A stretch of 64,000 nucleotides of DNA from Pseudoroseomonas aestuarii (GTDB lineage Bacteria > Pseudomonadota > Alphaproteobacteria > Acetobacterales > Acetobacteraceae): positions 27,326-91,325 of the forward strand of contig NZ_JBHSCH010000008.1 of assembly GCF_042651065.1 (NCBI RefSeq), in the 5' to 3' direction. Positions 8,198 through 16,056 of the stretch are shown here, piece by piece. Made by a program: the position numbers and the translations under genes. How positions within the stretch are numbered: the stretch's first letter is position 1; the number at the start of each line of letters is the position of its first letter. The notes below the pieces were generated by a model that saw nothing but the letters and a program-made list of their open reading frames with translations, did not search any database and was not told the origin of the DNA.

Positions 8198-9463
8198 ATG
8201 CGCCTCGGCGTCATCGGCGACGACTTCACCGGCTCCACCGACATCGCGGGCTTCCTGGTGGCCAACGGCCTGCGCACCGTCCAGCTCAACGACGTGCCGG
8301 ACGACGCGCTGCAGGTGGAGGCCGATGCGGTGGTGATCAGCCTCAAGACCCGCTCCTGCCCGCCGGAGCAGGCGGTGGAGCAGAGCCTCGCCGCGCTGCG
8401 CTGGCTGCAGGCGCGCGGCTGCCCGCAATTCTTCTTCAAGTACTGCTCCACCTTCGACAGCACGCCCAAGGGCAATATCGGCCCGGTGACGGATGCGCTG
8501 CTCGCCGCGCTGGGCGAGGATTTCACGGTGATCTGCCCGGTGCTGCCGGTGAACGGCCGCACCATCTACAACGGCTATCTCTTCGTGAACGGCGTGCCGC
8601 TGCATGAATCCGGCATGCGCCACCACCCCGTTACGCCAATGACGGACAGCAACATCATGCGCGTGATGGAGGCGCAGTCCGAGGGCCGCGCCGGCAACGT
8701 GCCGAGCACAGTGATGGACCAGGGCCCCGAGGCGGTGTGCGCTGCCCTGGCGAAGCTGAAGGCCGAGGGCGTCCGCTACGCCGTGCTGGACGCGCTGAAC
8801 GATGCCCACCTCGTCACCATGGGGCAGGCCGTGGCGGGGATGAAGCTCGTCACCGGCGGCTCCGGCCTCGCCGACGGCATGGCCCGCGCCTGGACGGAGC
8901 TGCGCGGCGACGCGGCGCAGGCGGCCGAGGCCGGCCGCCCGGTGGCCGGGCGCGCCGTGGTGCTCTCCGGCTCCTGCTCGCAGATGACCAACGCGCAGGT
9001 GGCGGCCTACCGCGCCGAGGCGCCGTCCCTGGCCGTCGATGTCGCGCGCTGCCTGGAGGATGCAGGCTATGCCGCCGAGCTGGCCGCCTGGGTGCAGGCG
9101 CAGCCGCGCGAGGGCCTGGCGCCGCTGGTCTATGCCACCATGCCGCCCGATGAACTGAAGGCGGTGCAGGAACGCTTCGGCGCCGCCCGCGCCAGCGAGG
9201 CGGTGGAGCACACCTTCGGCGCCTTGGCGAAGCTGCTGGAGGCGGCGGGCTTCGGCCTGTTCATCGTGGCGGGCGGCGAGACCTCGGGCATCGTCACGCA
9301 GTCGCTCGGCATCCGGGGCTTCGCCATCGGGCCGCAGATCGCGCCCGGCGTGCCCTGGGTGCGGGCGGTGGGCAAGCCGCTCTCGCTGGCGCTGAAGTCC
9401 GGCAATTTCGGCCAGGAGCGCTTCTTCTTCCAGGCGCAGGAGATGGTGGCGGACGCCACCTGA
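8198..9463 (+). CDS. otnK: 3-oxo-tetronate kinase (four-carbon acid sugar kinase family)
   Basis: A 421-residue kinase of the DUF1537 family, which phosphorylates 3-oxo-tetronate at O4. The N-terminal domain has the substrate motif GVIGDDFTGSTDIA and a KYCSTFDST segment. The C-terminal nucleotide-binding domain has VAGGETSGIVTQSLGI, GPQIAPGVPW and LALKSGNFG. These match OtnK. An upstream GTG at 8192 would overlap the ltnD stop. The ATG at 8198 is preferred because the family begins M-x-L-G-V-I-x-D-D-F. The usual partner genes for the next step (OtnC decarboxylase) and for the isomerase (OtnI) are not in this window. Confidence 0.9.
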   Translation: MRLGVIGDDFTGSTDIAGFLVANGLRTVQLNDVPDDALQVEADAVVISLKTRSCPPEQAVEQSLAALRWLQARGCPQFFFKYCSTFDSTPKGNIGPVTDALLAALGEDFTVICPVLPVNGRTIYNGYLFVNGVPLHESGMRHHPVTPMTDSNIMRVMEAQSEGRAGNVPSTVMDQGPEAVCAALAKLKAEGVRYAVLDALNDAHLVTMGQAVAGMKLVTGGSGLADGMARAWTELRGDAAQAAEAGRPVAGRAVVLSGSCSQMTNAQVAAYRAEAPSLAVDVARCLEDAGYAAELAAWVQAQPREGLAPLVYATMPPDELKAVQERFGAARASEAVEHTFGALAKLLEAAGFGLFIVAGGETSGIVTQSLGIRGFAIGPQIAPGVPWVRAVGKPLSLALKSGNFGQERFFFQAQEMVADAT

Positions 9464-9476
9464 CGCACCGCCGCGC

Positions 9477-10238
9477 ATGATCCCCGCCGAGCGCCAGAAC
9501 CTGATCGTCTCCCGGCTGGAAAGCCGCGGCGTGCTCAGCATCGCCGAGCTGACCGAGCTGCTGGGCGTGTCGCACATGACGGTGCGGCGCGACCTGCAGC
9601 AGCTGGAGCGGGCGGGGCGCGTCACCACCGTGGCGGGGGGCGTGCAGCTGCCGGAGAAGATCCTCACCGAGCCCTCGCACCTGGCCAAGGCGCGGCTGCG
9701 GCACGGGGAGAAGGTGGCCATCGGGCGGCTCGCCGCTGCCATGGTGCGCCCCGGCGCCGTGGTCTATCTGGATGCCGGCACGACGACGCTGGAGATCGCC
9801 CATGCCCTGGCCGGGCGCGACGACATCTCGGTCGTCACCAACGACTTCGTCATCGCCTCGCACCTGATGCGCAACGCCGCCTGCCGCCTCTACCACACCG
9901 GCGGCGAGGTGGAGCGCGAGAACCGCTCCTGCGTCGGCGACCCGGCGGCGGAGGCGGTGCGGCGCTTCAACTTCGACATCGCCTTCATCTCCACCTCCTC
10001 CTTCGGCATGCGCGGCGTCTCCACGCCATCCGAGAACAAGGTGGCGGTGAAGCGCGCCATCGTGCAGAGCGCGGATGAGAGCGTGCTCGTCACCGACAGC
10101 ACGAAGTACGGCAAGCTCGGCACCTTCAACGCGGTTCCGCTGGAGGCGCTCTCGGCCATCGTCACCGATGCCGGCCTGCCCGACACCGTCCGGGACGCCA
10201 TACGGCGCGCCGGCATCACCCTGCACATCGCCGGGTAG
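9477..10238 (+). CDS. DeoR-family transcriptional regulator of the tetronate operon
   Basis: A 253-residue regulator. The N-terminal DeoR winged helix is clear (MIPAERQNLIVSRLESRG, then LSIAELTELLGVSHMTVRRDLQQLE). The C-terminal DeoRC sugar-phosphate sensor domain carries VYLDAGTTTLEIA, VVTNDF and DIAFISTSSFGMRGVSTPSE. DeoR proteins usually sense a phosphorylated intermediate, here perhaps a tetronate phosphate. It sits inside the operon, 13 nt after otnK and 48 nt before denD. Confidence 0.92.
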   Translation: MIPAERQNLIVSRLESRGVLSIAELTELLGVSHMTVRRDLQQLERAGRVTTVAGGVQLPEKILTEPSHLAKARLRHGEKVAIGRLAAAMVRPGAVVYLDAGTTTLEIAHALAGRDDISVVTNDFVIASHLMRNAACRLYHTGGEVERENRSCVGDPAAEAVRRFNFDIAFISTSSFGMRGVSTPSENKVAVKRAIVQSADESVLVTDSTKYGKLGTFNAVPLEALSAIVTDAGLPDTVRDAIRRAGITLHIAG

Positions 10239-10286
10239 CCCGCGCCATGCCGGCCGCCCGCAGGACCTCCTGACAGGACAACACGC

Positions 10287-11246
10287 ATGAAGATCATCGT
10301 CACCGGCGGTGCCGGCTTCCTGGGCACGCGGCTGATCAAGGCGCTGCTGGCGCGCACCGGCCAGGTGGAGGGGCTGCCCGCCTTCGATGCCATCGTCTCG
10401 GTGGACCTGGCGCCCTGCACGGTCGAGGACCCGCGCGTCACCTCCGTCACCGGCAATGTCTCGGACCCCGCCTTCATCCGCGCCGCGGTGACGCCGGACA
10501 CGGTGGCCGTCTATCACATGGCCGCCGTGGTCAGCGGCCAGGCGGAGGCGGATTTCGACCTCGGCATGAGCGTGAACCTCGACGGCACCCGCGCCCTGCT
10601 GGAGGCCTGCCGCGCCCTCGGCACCGCGCCGCGCTTCGTCTTCGCCAGCTCCCTCGCCGTGTTCGGCGGGCCGATGCCCGAGGTGGTGCCGGAGGATCTG
10701 GCGCTGCTGCCGCAATCCTCCTACGGCGCGCAGAAGGCGATCGGCGAGCTGCTCGTCAACGACTATTCCCGCAAGGGCTTCATCGACGGCCGCGTCTGCC
10801 GCCTGCCCACCATCGTGGTGCGGCCGGGCAAGCCGAACGCGGCGGCCTCCTCCTTCGCCAGCGGCATCATCCGCGAGCCGCTGAACGGCGAGGCCTCCAA
10901 CTGTCCGGTGCCGCCGGAGACCCGCATGTGGATCTCCTCGCCGGCCACCGTCATCGACAACCTCGTCCACGCCATCACCGTGCCGGGCGGGAAGTTCGAG
11001 GGGCGGCGCACGCTGAACCTGCCCGGCCTCTGCGTCACCGTGGCCGGGATGCTGGAGAGCCTGGAGCGCGTCGGCGGCGCCGCGGCGCGCGCCCGCGTCA
11101 CCGCGCAGCCGGAGCAGCGCATCATCGACATCGTCTGCAGCTGGCCGGGCGATTTCGACGTGGCGCGCCCGCTGGCGCTGGGCTTCACCCGCGACACCGA
11201 TTTCGACGCGGTGGTGCGCCAGTACAAGGACGAGTTCATCGGCTGA
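10287..11246 (+). CDS. denD: D-erythronate dehydrogenase (NAD-dependent epimerase/dehydratase family)
   Basis: A 319-residue extended-SDR enzyme with NAD motif TGGAGFLG (6-13), a Ser in FVFASSLAVFGG and the catalytic YGAQKAIGE (Y-x3-K). KPNAAASSFASGIIREPLNG and MWISSPATVIDNL are typical of DenD, which oxidises D-erythronate at C2. In the characterised pathway the product passes through an isomerase to OtnK. Having both ltnD and denD in one operon suggests that more than one tetronate stereoisomer is used. Confidence 0.88.
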   Translation: MKIIVTGGAGFLGTRLIKALLARTGQVEGLPAFDAIVSVDLAPCTVEDPRVTSVTGNVSDPAFIRAAVTPDTVAVYHMAAVVSGQAEADFDLGMSVNLDGTRALLEACRALGTAPRFVFASSLAVFGGPMPEVVPEDLALLPQSSYGAQKAIGELLVNDYSRKGFIDGRVCRLPTIVVRPGKPNAAASSFASGIIREPLNGEASNCPVPPETRMWISSPATVIDNLVHAITVPGGKFEGRRTLNLPGLCVTVAGMLESLERVGGAAARARVTAQPEQRIIDIVCSWPGDFDVARPLALGFTRDTDFDAVVRQYKDEFIG

Positions 11247-11254
11247 AGGGCCGG

Positions 11255-11326
11255 GCGGGGGAAAGGGCCGGGCTTCTTCCCCCGCGCAAGGATACGGACG
11301 CGCGGCGGGCGTGGGTCGCCCGCCGC
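11255..11326 (+). other. Two hairpins in the denD-gntP gap
   Basis: The 113-nt gap holds two perfect inverted repeats. One has a 9-bp stem (11255-11263 with 11277-11285), the other a 10-bp stem (11302-11311 with 11317-11326). Neither is followed by a T run. They may protect upstream mRNA, cause partial termination, or set different levels for the dehydrogenases and the permease. Confidence 0.45.
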
Positions 11327-11359
11327 CAATGACGAGAACGTTATCGGAGAAGAGTCCCC

Positions 11360-12775
11360 ATGAACGGTGCGGCTAGCACAGTCGGCCCGGCGGCGATCGT
11401 CGGCCTTGTCTTCGGCATCGCCCTGCTGATCTTCCTGGTGCTCCGCACCAAGATCCACGCCATCCTGGCGCTGGTCATCGCCGCCTCCATCGCCGGCCTC
11501 TCCGCCGGCATGGCGCCGGACGCGGTGGTCGGCTCCATCACCAAGGGCTTCGGCGCCACCCTCTCCACCATCGGCCTCGTCATCGGCTTCGGCGTGATGA
11601 TGGGCCGCATCCTGGAGGTGACGGGCGCGGCGGAGCGGCTGGCCATCACCTTCGTCCGCTGGCTCGGCGAGAAGAAGGAGGAATGGGCGATGATGGCCAC
11701 CGGCTACATCGTCTCCATCCCGATCTTCTGCGACAGCGCCTTCGTCATCCTCAACCCGCTGGCCCGCGCCCTGGCGCGCAACTCGGGCAAGTCGGTGCTG
11801 ACCATGGGCATCGCGCTGGCCGGTGGCCTGATGCTGACGCACCACGCGGTGCCGCCGACGCCGGGGCCGCTCGGCGCCGCCGGCATCTTCGGCGTCGACA
11901 TCGGCATGATGATCCTGTGGGGCATCGTGCTGACCCTGCCGGCCACCTTCGTGCTGATCTGGTACGCCCGCGCCATGGGCCCGCGCATCGAGGCGATGAT
12001 CCTGCGCGACACGGGCGAGCCCCTGGGCGGCAACGCGGCGGCGGCCTTCGGCCAGTTCAAGGAGGCGGCGGCGAAGCGCGAGAGCGAGCTGCCCTCCCTG
12101 ACCCGCTCGGTGCTGCCGATCCTGGCGCCGATCCTGCTGATCTTCGTCAACACCGTCGTCACCGGCATCGCCAAGGCGAGCGGCGACCCGGCGATGGCGC
12201 AGTCCACCCTGGTGCAGCTCTGCGCCTTCATCGGCAATCCGGTGATCGCGGTCGGCATCGGCGTGGCGCTCGCGGCCTATGGCCTGGCCGGCCACATGAC
12301 GCGCGACGAGGCGGTGGGCGAGATGGAGAAGGGCGTCGAGAGCGCCGGCATCATCATGCTCGTCACCGGTGCCGGCGGCGCGCTGGGCGGCGTGCTGCGC
12401 GACAGCGGCACCGGCCAGTACATCGGCGAATGGGTGGCCACGCTGCCGCTGCCGGCGATCCTGATCCCCTTCGTCATCGCCACGCTGGTGCGGCTGATCC
12501 AGGGCAGCGGCACGGTGGCCATCATCACCGCCGCCTCCATCTCGGCGCCGATCCTGGCGCAGATCGAAGGGGTGAACCTGGCGCTGGCGGCGCAGGCGGC
12601 CTGCATCGGCTCCATGGTGTTCGGCTACTTCAACGACAGCTACTTCTGGGTGATCAACCGCATCCTCGGCGTGAAGAACGCCAAGCACCAGTTGCTCACA
12701 TGGTCGGTGCCCACCACGCTGGGCTGGGCCACGGCGCTGGTCACGCTGCTGGTGGCCAACGCCATCGTCGGCTGA
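11360..12775 (+). CDS. GntP-family sugar-acid/H+ symporter
   Basis: A 471-residue polytopic membrane protein with about 12 or more hydrophobic segments. Typical GntP features are visible: an early LAL-x-I-A-A-S-I-A segment, the SIPIFCDSAFVILNPL motif, ALAGGLMLTHHAVPPTPGP, and the C-terminal LIQGSGTVAIITAAS and NDSYFWVINR. The family imports gluconate and related sugar acids with protons. Its place at the end of the tetronate operon makes threonate or erythronate the likely substrate (inferred). An rho-independent terminator follows 23 nt after the stop. Confidence 0.92.
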   Translation: MNGAASTVGPAAIVGLVFGIALLIFLVLRTKIHAILALVIAASIAGLSAGMAPDAVVGSITKGFGATLSTIGLVIGFGVMMGRILEVTGAAERLAITFVRWLGEKKEEWAMMATGYIVSIPIFCDSAFVILNPLARALARNSGKSVLTMGIALAGGLMLTHHAVPPTPGPLGAAGIFGVDIGMMILWGIVLTLPATFVLIWYARAMGPRIEAMILRDTGEPLGGNAAAAFGQFKEAAAKRESELPSLTRSVLPILAPILLIFVNTVVTGIAKASGDPAMAQSTLVQLCAFIGNPVIAVGIGVALAAYGLAGHMTRDEAVGEMEKGVESAGIIMLVTGAGGALGGVLRDSGTGQYIGEWVATLPLPAILIPFVIATLVRLIQGSGTVAIITAASISAPILAQIEGVNLALAAQAACIGSMVFGYFNDSYFWVINRILGVKNAKHQLLTWSVPTTLGWATALVTLLVANAIVG

Positions 12776-12797
12776 GGCGGGGCGGAGAGCGGCGGCG

Positions 12798-12830
12798 GGC
12801 GGGCGGGGCGAAGGTCCCGCCCGCCTTTTT
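12798..12830 (+). terminator. Rho-independent terminator of the tetronate operon
   Basis: A perfect 10-bp GC-only stem (12798-12807 with 12816-12825) with an 8-nt loop is followed immediately by five T residues. It ends the ltnD-otnK-deoR-denD-gntP unit. Confidence 0.9.
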
Positions 12831-12904
12831 CATGGGCTTTCCGCTTCCGCCCCGGCTGTTACGCTGCGGCCCGACCCCATCCCCGCGCGAGGACGCCGCA
12901 CCGC

Positions 12905-14470
12905 ATGACAGACACCACCCCCTATGATGTCATCATCGTCGGCGCCGGCTCGGCGGGCGCGCCGCTGGCGGCGCGGCTCTCCGAGAACCCGGCCCGCCGG
13001 GTGCTGCTGCTGGAGGCGGGGCGGGACTGGCGGGCCGCTGAGGCGCCGCACGCGCTGCGCAGCGCCAACATCGTTCCCTTCATGCACGACCCGGCGCACC
13101 AGGCGGACTGGCAATGGCCGGGGCTGATGGCGCGCCGCACCGCCGCACAGGCGCCGCGCTTCTACTGGCGCGGCCGCGCCCTCGGCGGTTCCTCCACGGT
13201 CAACGCGCAGATCGCCATACGCGGCGTGCCCGCCGCCTTCGACGCCTGGGCCGAGGCCGGCTGCGAGGGCTGGTCCGCCGCCGAGGTGATGCCGCTCTTC
13301 GGCGCCATCGAGGACGACCCGGAGATGGGCCGCCCCGGCGGCCCGCTGCCGGTGCACCGCGCGCCGCCCGCCGAATGGGGCGCGGTGGACCGTGCCTTCC
13401 GGGATGCGGCGCTGGCCGCCGGCTACCCCTGGAAGCCTGACCAGAACGCGCCGGAGGGCGAGGGCGTCTCCTGCCATCCGATCAACAGCCGCGACGGCCG
13501 GCGCGTCACCACCAACGACGCCTATCTGGAGCCGGCGCGCGGCCGCCCCAACCTGGAGATACGCGGCGGCGCACTGGTGGACCGCGTGCTGTTCGACGAC
13601 GCCCGGCGCGCCCGTGGCGTGCGGCTGCGCTTCGAGGGGGAGGGGGGCTGGCGGGAGATCGCGGCGCGGGAGGTGGTGCTCTGCGCCGGCGCCATCCACA
13701 GCCCGGCCATCCTGATGCGCTCCGGCATCGGCCCCGCCGCGGCGCTGCGCGCGCTCGGCCTGCCGGTGCTGCACGACCAGCCCTCGGTCGGCCAGAACCT
13801 GATGGACCACCCGATCCTGCGCGCCGGCTTCGCCCTCGCGCCGGAGCACGCGGCGCGCGGCGCCGATGCGCGCCACACCAACTGTGCCCTCACCTACAGC
13901 AGCGGCCTGGGTGGCGGCGGCGAGCGGGACATGATCATGGTGGCCTACAACCATCGCGGCCTGTCCGGGGCGGAGCCGGCGCCGGCCGGCGCGGTGGCCG
14001 TGGCGCTCTACGACGCCTTCTCGCGCGGCGCGCTGCGCCTCGTCTCGCCCGACCCGTCGGCGCAGCCCGAGGTGGAGGAGAACATGCTCTCCCACCCCGC
14101 CGACCGGCTGCGCCTGCGCGACGGGGTGCGGCGCCTGGCCGCGCTGCTGCGCCAGCCGGCGCTGGCCGCCCTGGCCCCCGCGCCGGAATTCGGCGAGAGC
14201 GGCCTGCCCTTCGCCGAGGCCGCTGCCCTGCCCGACGATGCGCTGGACGCGCTGATGCTGCGCGAGGCGGGCGATATCCAGCACGCCGCCGGCACCTGCC
14301 GCATGACCGCGCATGAGGACCCGCGCGGCGTGGTGGACCCCGAGCTGCGCGTGCGCGGCGCCGAGGGGCTGCGCGTGGCGGATGCCTCGATCATGCCCAC
14401 CGACTGCCGCGCCAACCTGCACTTCACCTGCGTCATGATCGGCGAGGCGCTGGCGCGGCGCATGGGCTGA
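12905..14470 (+). CDS. GMC-family FAD-dependent oxidoreductase (choline dehydrogenase-like)
   Basis: A 521-residue flavoenzyme that oxidises an alcohol. The N-terminal FAD motif is DVIIVGAGSAGAPLAARLSE. GMC signature 1 is RGRALGGSSTVNAQIAIRG, and signature 2 is GAIHSPAILMRSGIGPA. The C-terminal domain has the catalytic-His stretch QHAAGTCRM and then ADASIMPTDCRANLHFTCVMIGE. In most bacterial homologues the last stretch reads about S-G-N-T-N-A, so the second active-site position here seems to be His, as in glucose and aryl-alcohol oxidases. The substrate is unknown. It stands alone between the tetronate terminator and zwf. Confidence 0.9.
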   Translation: MTDTTPYDVIIVGAGSAGAPLAARLSENPARRVLLLEAGRDWRAAEAPHALRSANIVPFMHDPAHQADWQWPGLMARRTAAQAPRFYWRGRALGGSSTVNAQIAIRGVPAAFDAWAEAGCEGWSAAEVMPLFGAIEDDPEMGRPGGPLPVHRAPPAEWGAVDRAFRDAALAAGYPWKPDQNAPEGEGVSCHPINSRDGRRVTTNDAYLEPARGRPNLEIRGGALVDRVLFDDARRARGVRLRFEGEGGWREIAAREVVLCAGAIHSPAILMRSGIGPAAALRALGLPVLHDQPSVGQNLMDHPILRAGFALAPEHAARGADARHTNCALTYSSGLGGGGERDMIMVAYNHRGLSGAEPAPAGAVAVALYDAFSRGALRLVSPDPSAQPEVEENMLSHPADRLRLRDGVRRLAALLRQPALAALAPAPEFGESGLPFAEAAALPDDALDALMLREAGDIQHAAGTCRMTAHEDPRGVVDPELRVRGAEGLRVADASIMPTDCRANLHFTCVMIGEALARRMG

Positions 14471-14524
14471 AAGGTTTAACGGCGGCGCGGTGGTGGCCGC
14501 CGGCTGCCTTCCCCTACACTGCCC

Positions 14525-14547
14525 GTCCGCCGGCCCTGCCGGCGGAC
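14525..14547 (+). other. Strong hairpin in the zwf leader
   Basis: A perfect 10-bp stem (14525-14534 with 14538-14547) with a 3-nt loop lies 54 nt after the GMC gene and 24 nt before the zwf start. No T run follows. It may be a weak terminator for the upstream gene or a leader structure of zwf. Confidence 0.4.
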
Positions 14548-14571
14548 GCCCGAAACCGGCTGGAGTTCCGC

Positions 14572-16050
14572 ATGGCCCGTATCCTTCCCGTCGCCTCCTT
14601 CGACTGCGTCGTGTTCGGCGCGACCGGCGACCTGACCATGCGCAAGCTGCTGCCGGCGCTCTACCACCGCTTCCGCGACCGGCAGTTTCCGGAGACGAGC
14701 CGCATCATTGGCGCCGCCCGCACCGCCATGGACGAGGAAGCCTATCGCCGCATGGCCGAGGACGCGCTGCGCCTGCACGTGCCGGCCACCAGCCTGGACG
14801 CGGCGGTGCTGCAGGATTTCCTGCGGCTGGTGCACTACCGCCAGGTGGATGGCGCGGGCGAGGAGGGCTGGCCCGCCCTGATCGCGCTGCTGGAGGAGCG
14901 GCCGGAGCAGGTGCGCCCCTTCTACCTCGCCACCTCGCCCGACCTGTACGGCGCCATCTGCCAGCGCCTCGCCCGCCACGGGGCGCTCGGGCCGCTGTCC
15001 CGCGTGGTGCTGGAGAAGCCCATCGGGCGCGACCTGGCGACGGCGCGCGAGATCAACCAGGCCGTGGGCCAGGTGCTGCCCGAGGCGCAGATCTTCCGCA
15101 TCGACCACTATCTCGGCAAGGAGACGGTGCAGAACCTGCTGGCGCTGCGCTTCGCCAACCCGATCTTCGAGCGGCTCTGGCACGCCGACATGATCGACCA
15201 CGTGCAGATCACGGTGGCCGAGGAGGTGGGCGTCGGCGGCCGCGGCGGCTACTACGACCGCGCCGGCGCGCTGCGCGACATGGTGCAGAACCACATCCTC
15301 CAGCTTCTCTGCCTGCTGGCCATGGAAAGCCCCATCTCCCTCGACGCAGACGCGGTGCGCGACGAGAAGGTGAAGGTGCTGCGCGCGCTGCGCCCCATCG
15401 CCCCGCACGAGGCGCACCTGTTCAGCGTGCGCGGGCAGTACACGGCGGGCGCCATCGCCGGGCAGCCCGTGCCGGGCTACCGCACCGATCTGGGGCTGGA
15501 GGCGCCGAGCCTGACGGAATCCTTCGTCGCGCTGAAGGCGCAGGTGAATTCCTGGCGCTGGGCGGGGGTGCCCTTCTACCTCCGCACCGGCAAGCGCATG
15601 CCGCGCAAGATGTCCGAGATCGTGCTGGAGTTCCGCACCCCGCCCTTCAGCATCTTCCCGCGCGAGGCGGCGGGGATGCAGCCCAACCGCCTGCTGATCC
15701 GGCTGCAGCCGGAGGAGGGGATGCGCCTCGAGATGATGACCAAGGAGCCGGGGCCGGGCGGGCTGCACCTGCGCCCCACCGGCCTCGACATCAGCTTCGA
15801 GAAGACCTTCGGCCAGCGCTACCCGGATGCCTATGAGCGGCTGCTGATGGATGTGGTGCGCGGCAACGCCACCCTGTTCATGCGGCGCGACGAGGTGGAG
15901 ACCGCCTGGCAGTGGGTGGAGCCGATCCTGCAAGGCTGGGAGGACCGCCCCGAGGCGCCGCGCCCCTATGCCGCCGGCAGCTGGGGGCCGAGCGCCGCCA
16001 TCGCCATGATCGAGCGCGACGGCCGCACCTGGTACGAGAGCCTGGAGTAA
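14572..16050 (+). CDS. zwf: Glucose-6-phosphate 1-dehydrogenase
   Basis: A 492-residue enzyme that oxidises glucose 6-phosphate to 6-phosphogluconolactone, feeding the Entner-Doudoroff and pentose phosphate routes. The nucleotide motif is VFGATGDLTMRKLLPALY (14-31). EKPIG (148-152) and the active-site motif RIDHYLGKE (176-184, catalytic His179) are intact, followed by the usual FANPIFERLWH and RTGKRM. The length is normal. It stands alone here, with no pgl or edd nearby, and converges on the hybrid-kinase gene with only 6 nt between their stops. Confidence 0.97.
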   Translation: MARILPVASFDCVVFGATGDLTMRKLLPALYHRFRDRQFPETSRIIGAARTAMDEEAYRRMAEDALRLHVPATSLDAAVLQDFLRLVHYRQVDGAGEEGWPALIALLEERPEQVRPFYLATSPDLYGAICQRLARHGALGPLSRVVLEKPIGRDLATAREINQAVGQVLPEAQIFRIDHYLGKETVQNLLALRFANPIFERLWHADMIDHVQITVAEEVGVGGRGGYYDRAGALRDMVQNHILQLLCLLAMESPISLDADAVRDEKVKVLRALRPIAPHEAHLFSVRGQYTAGAIAGQPVPGYRTDLGLEAPSLTESFVALKAQVNSWRWAGVPFYLRTGKRMPRKMSEIVLEFRTPPFSIFPREAAGMQPNRLLIRLQPEEGMRLEMMTKEPGPGGLHLRPTGLDISFEKTFGQRYPDAYERLLMDVVRGNATLFMRRDEVETAWQWVEPILQGWEDRPEAPRPYAAGSWGPSAAIAMIERDGRTWYESLE

Positions 16051-16056
16051 GGCGGC

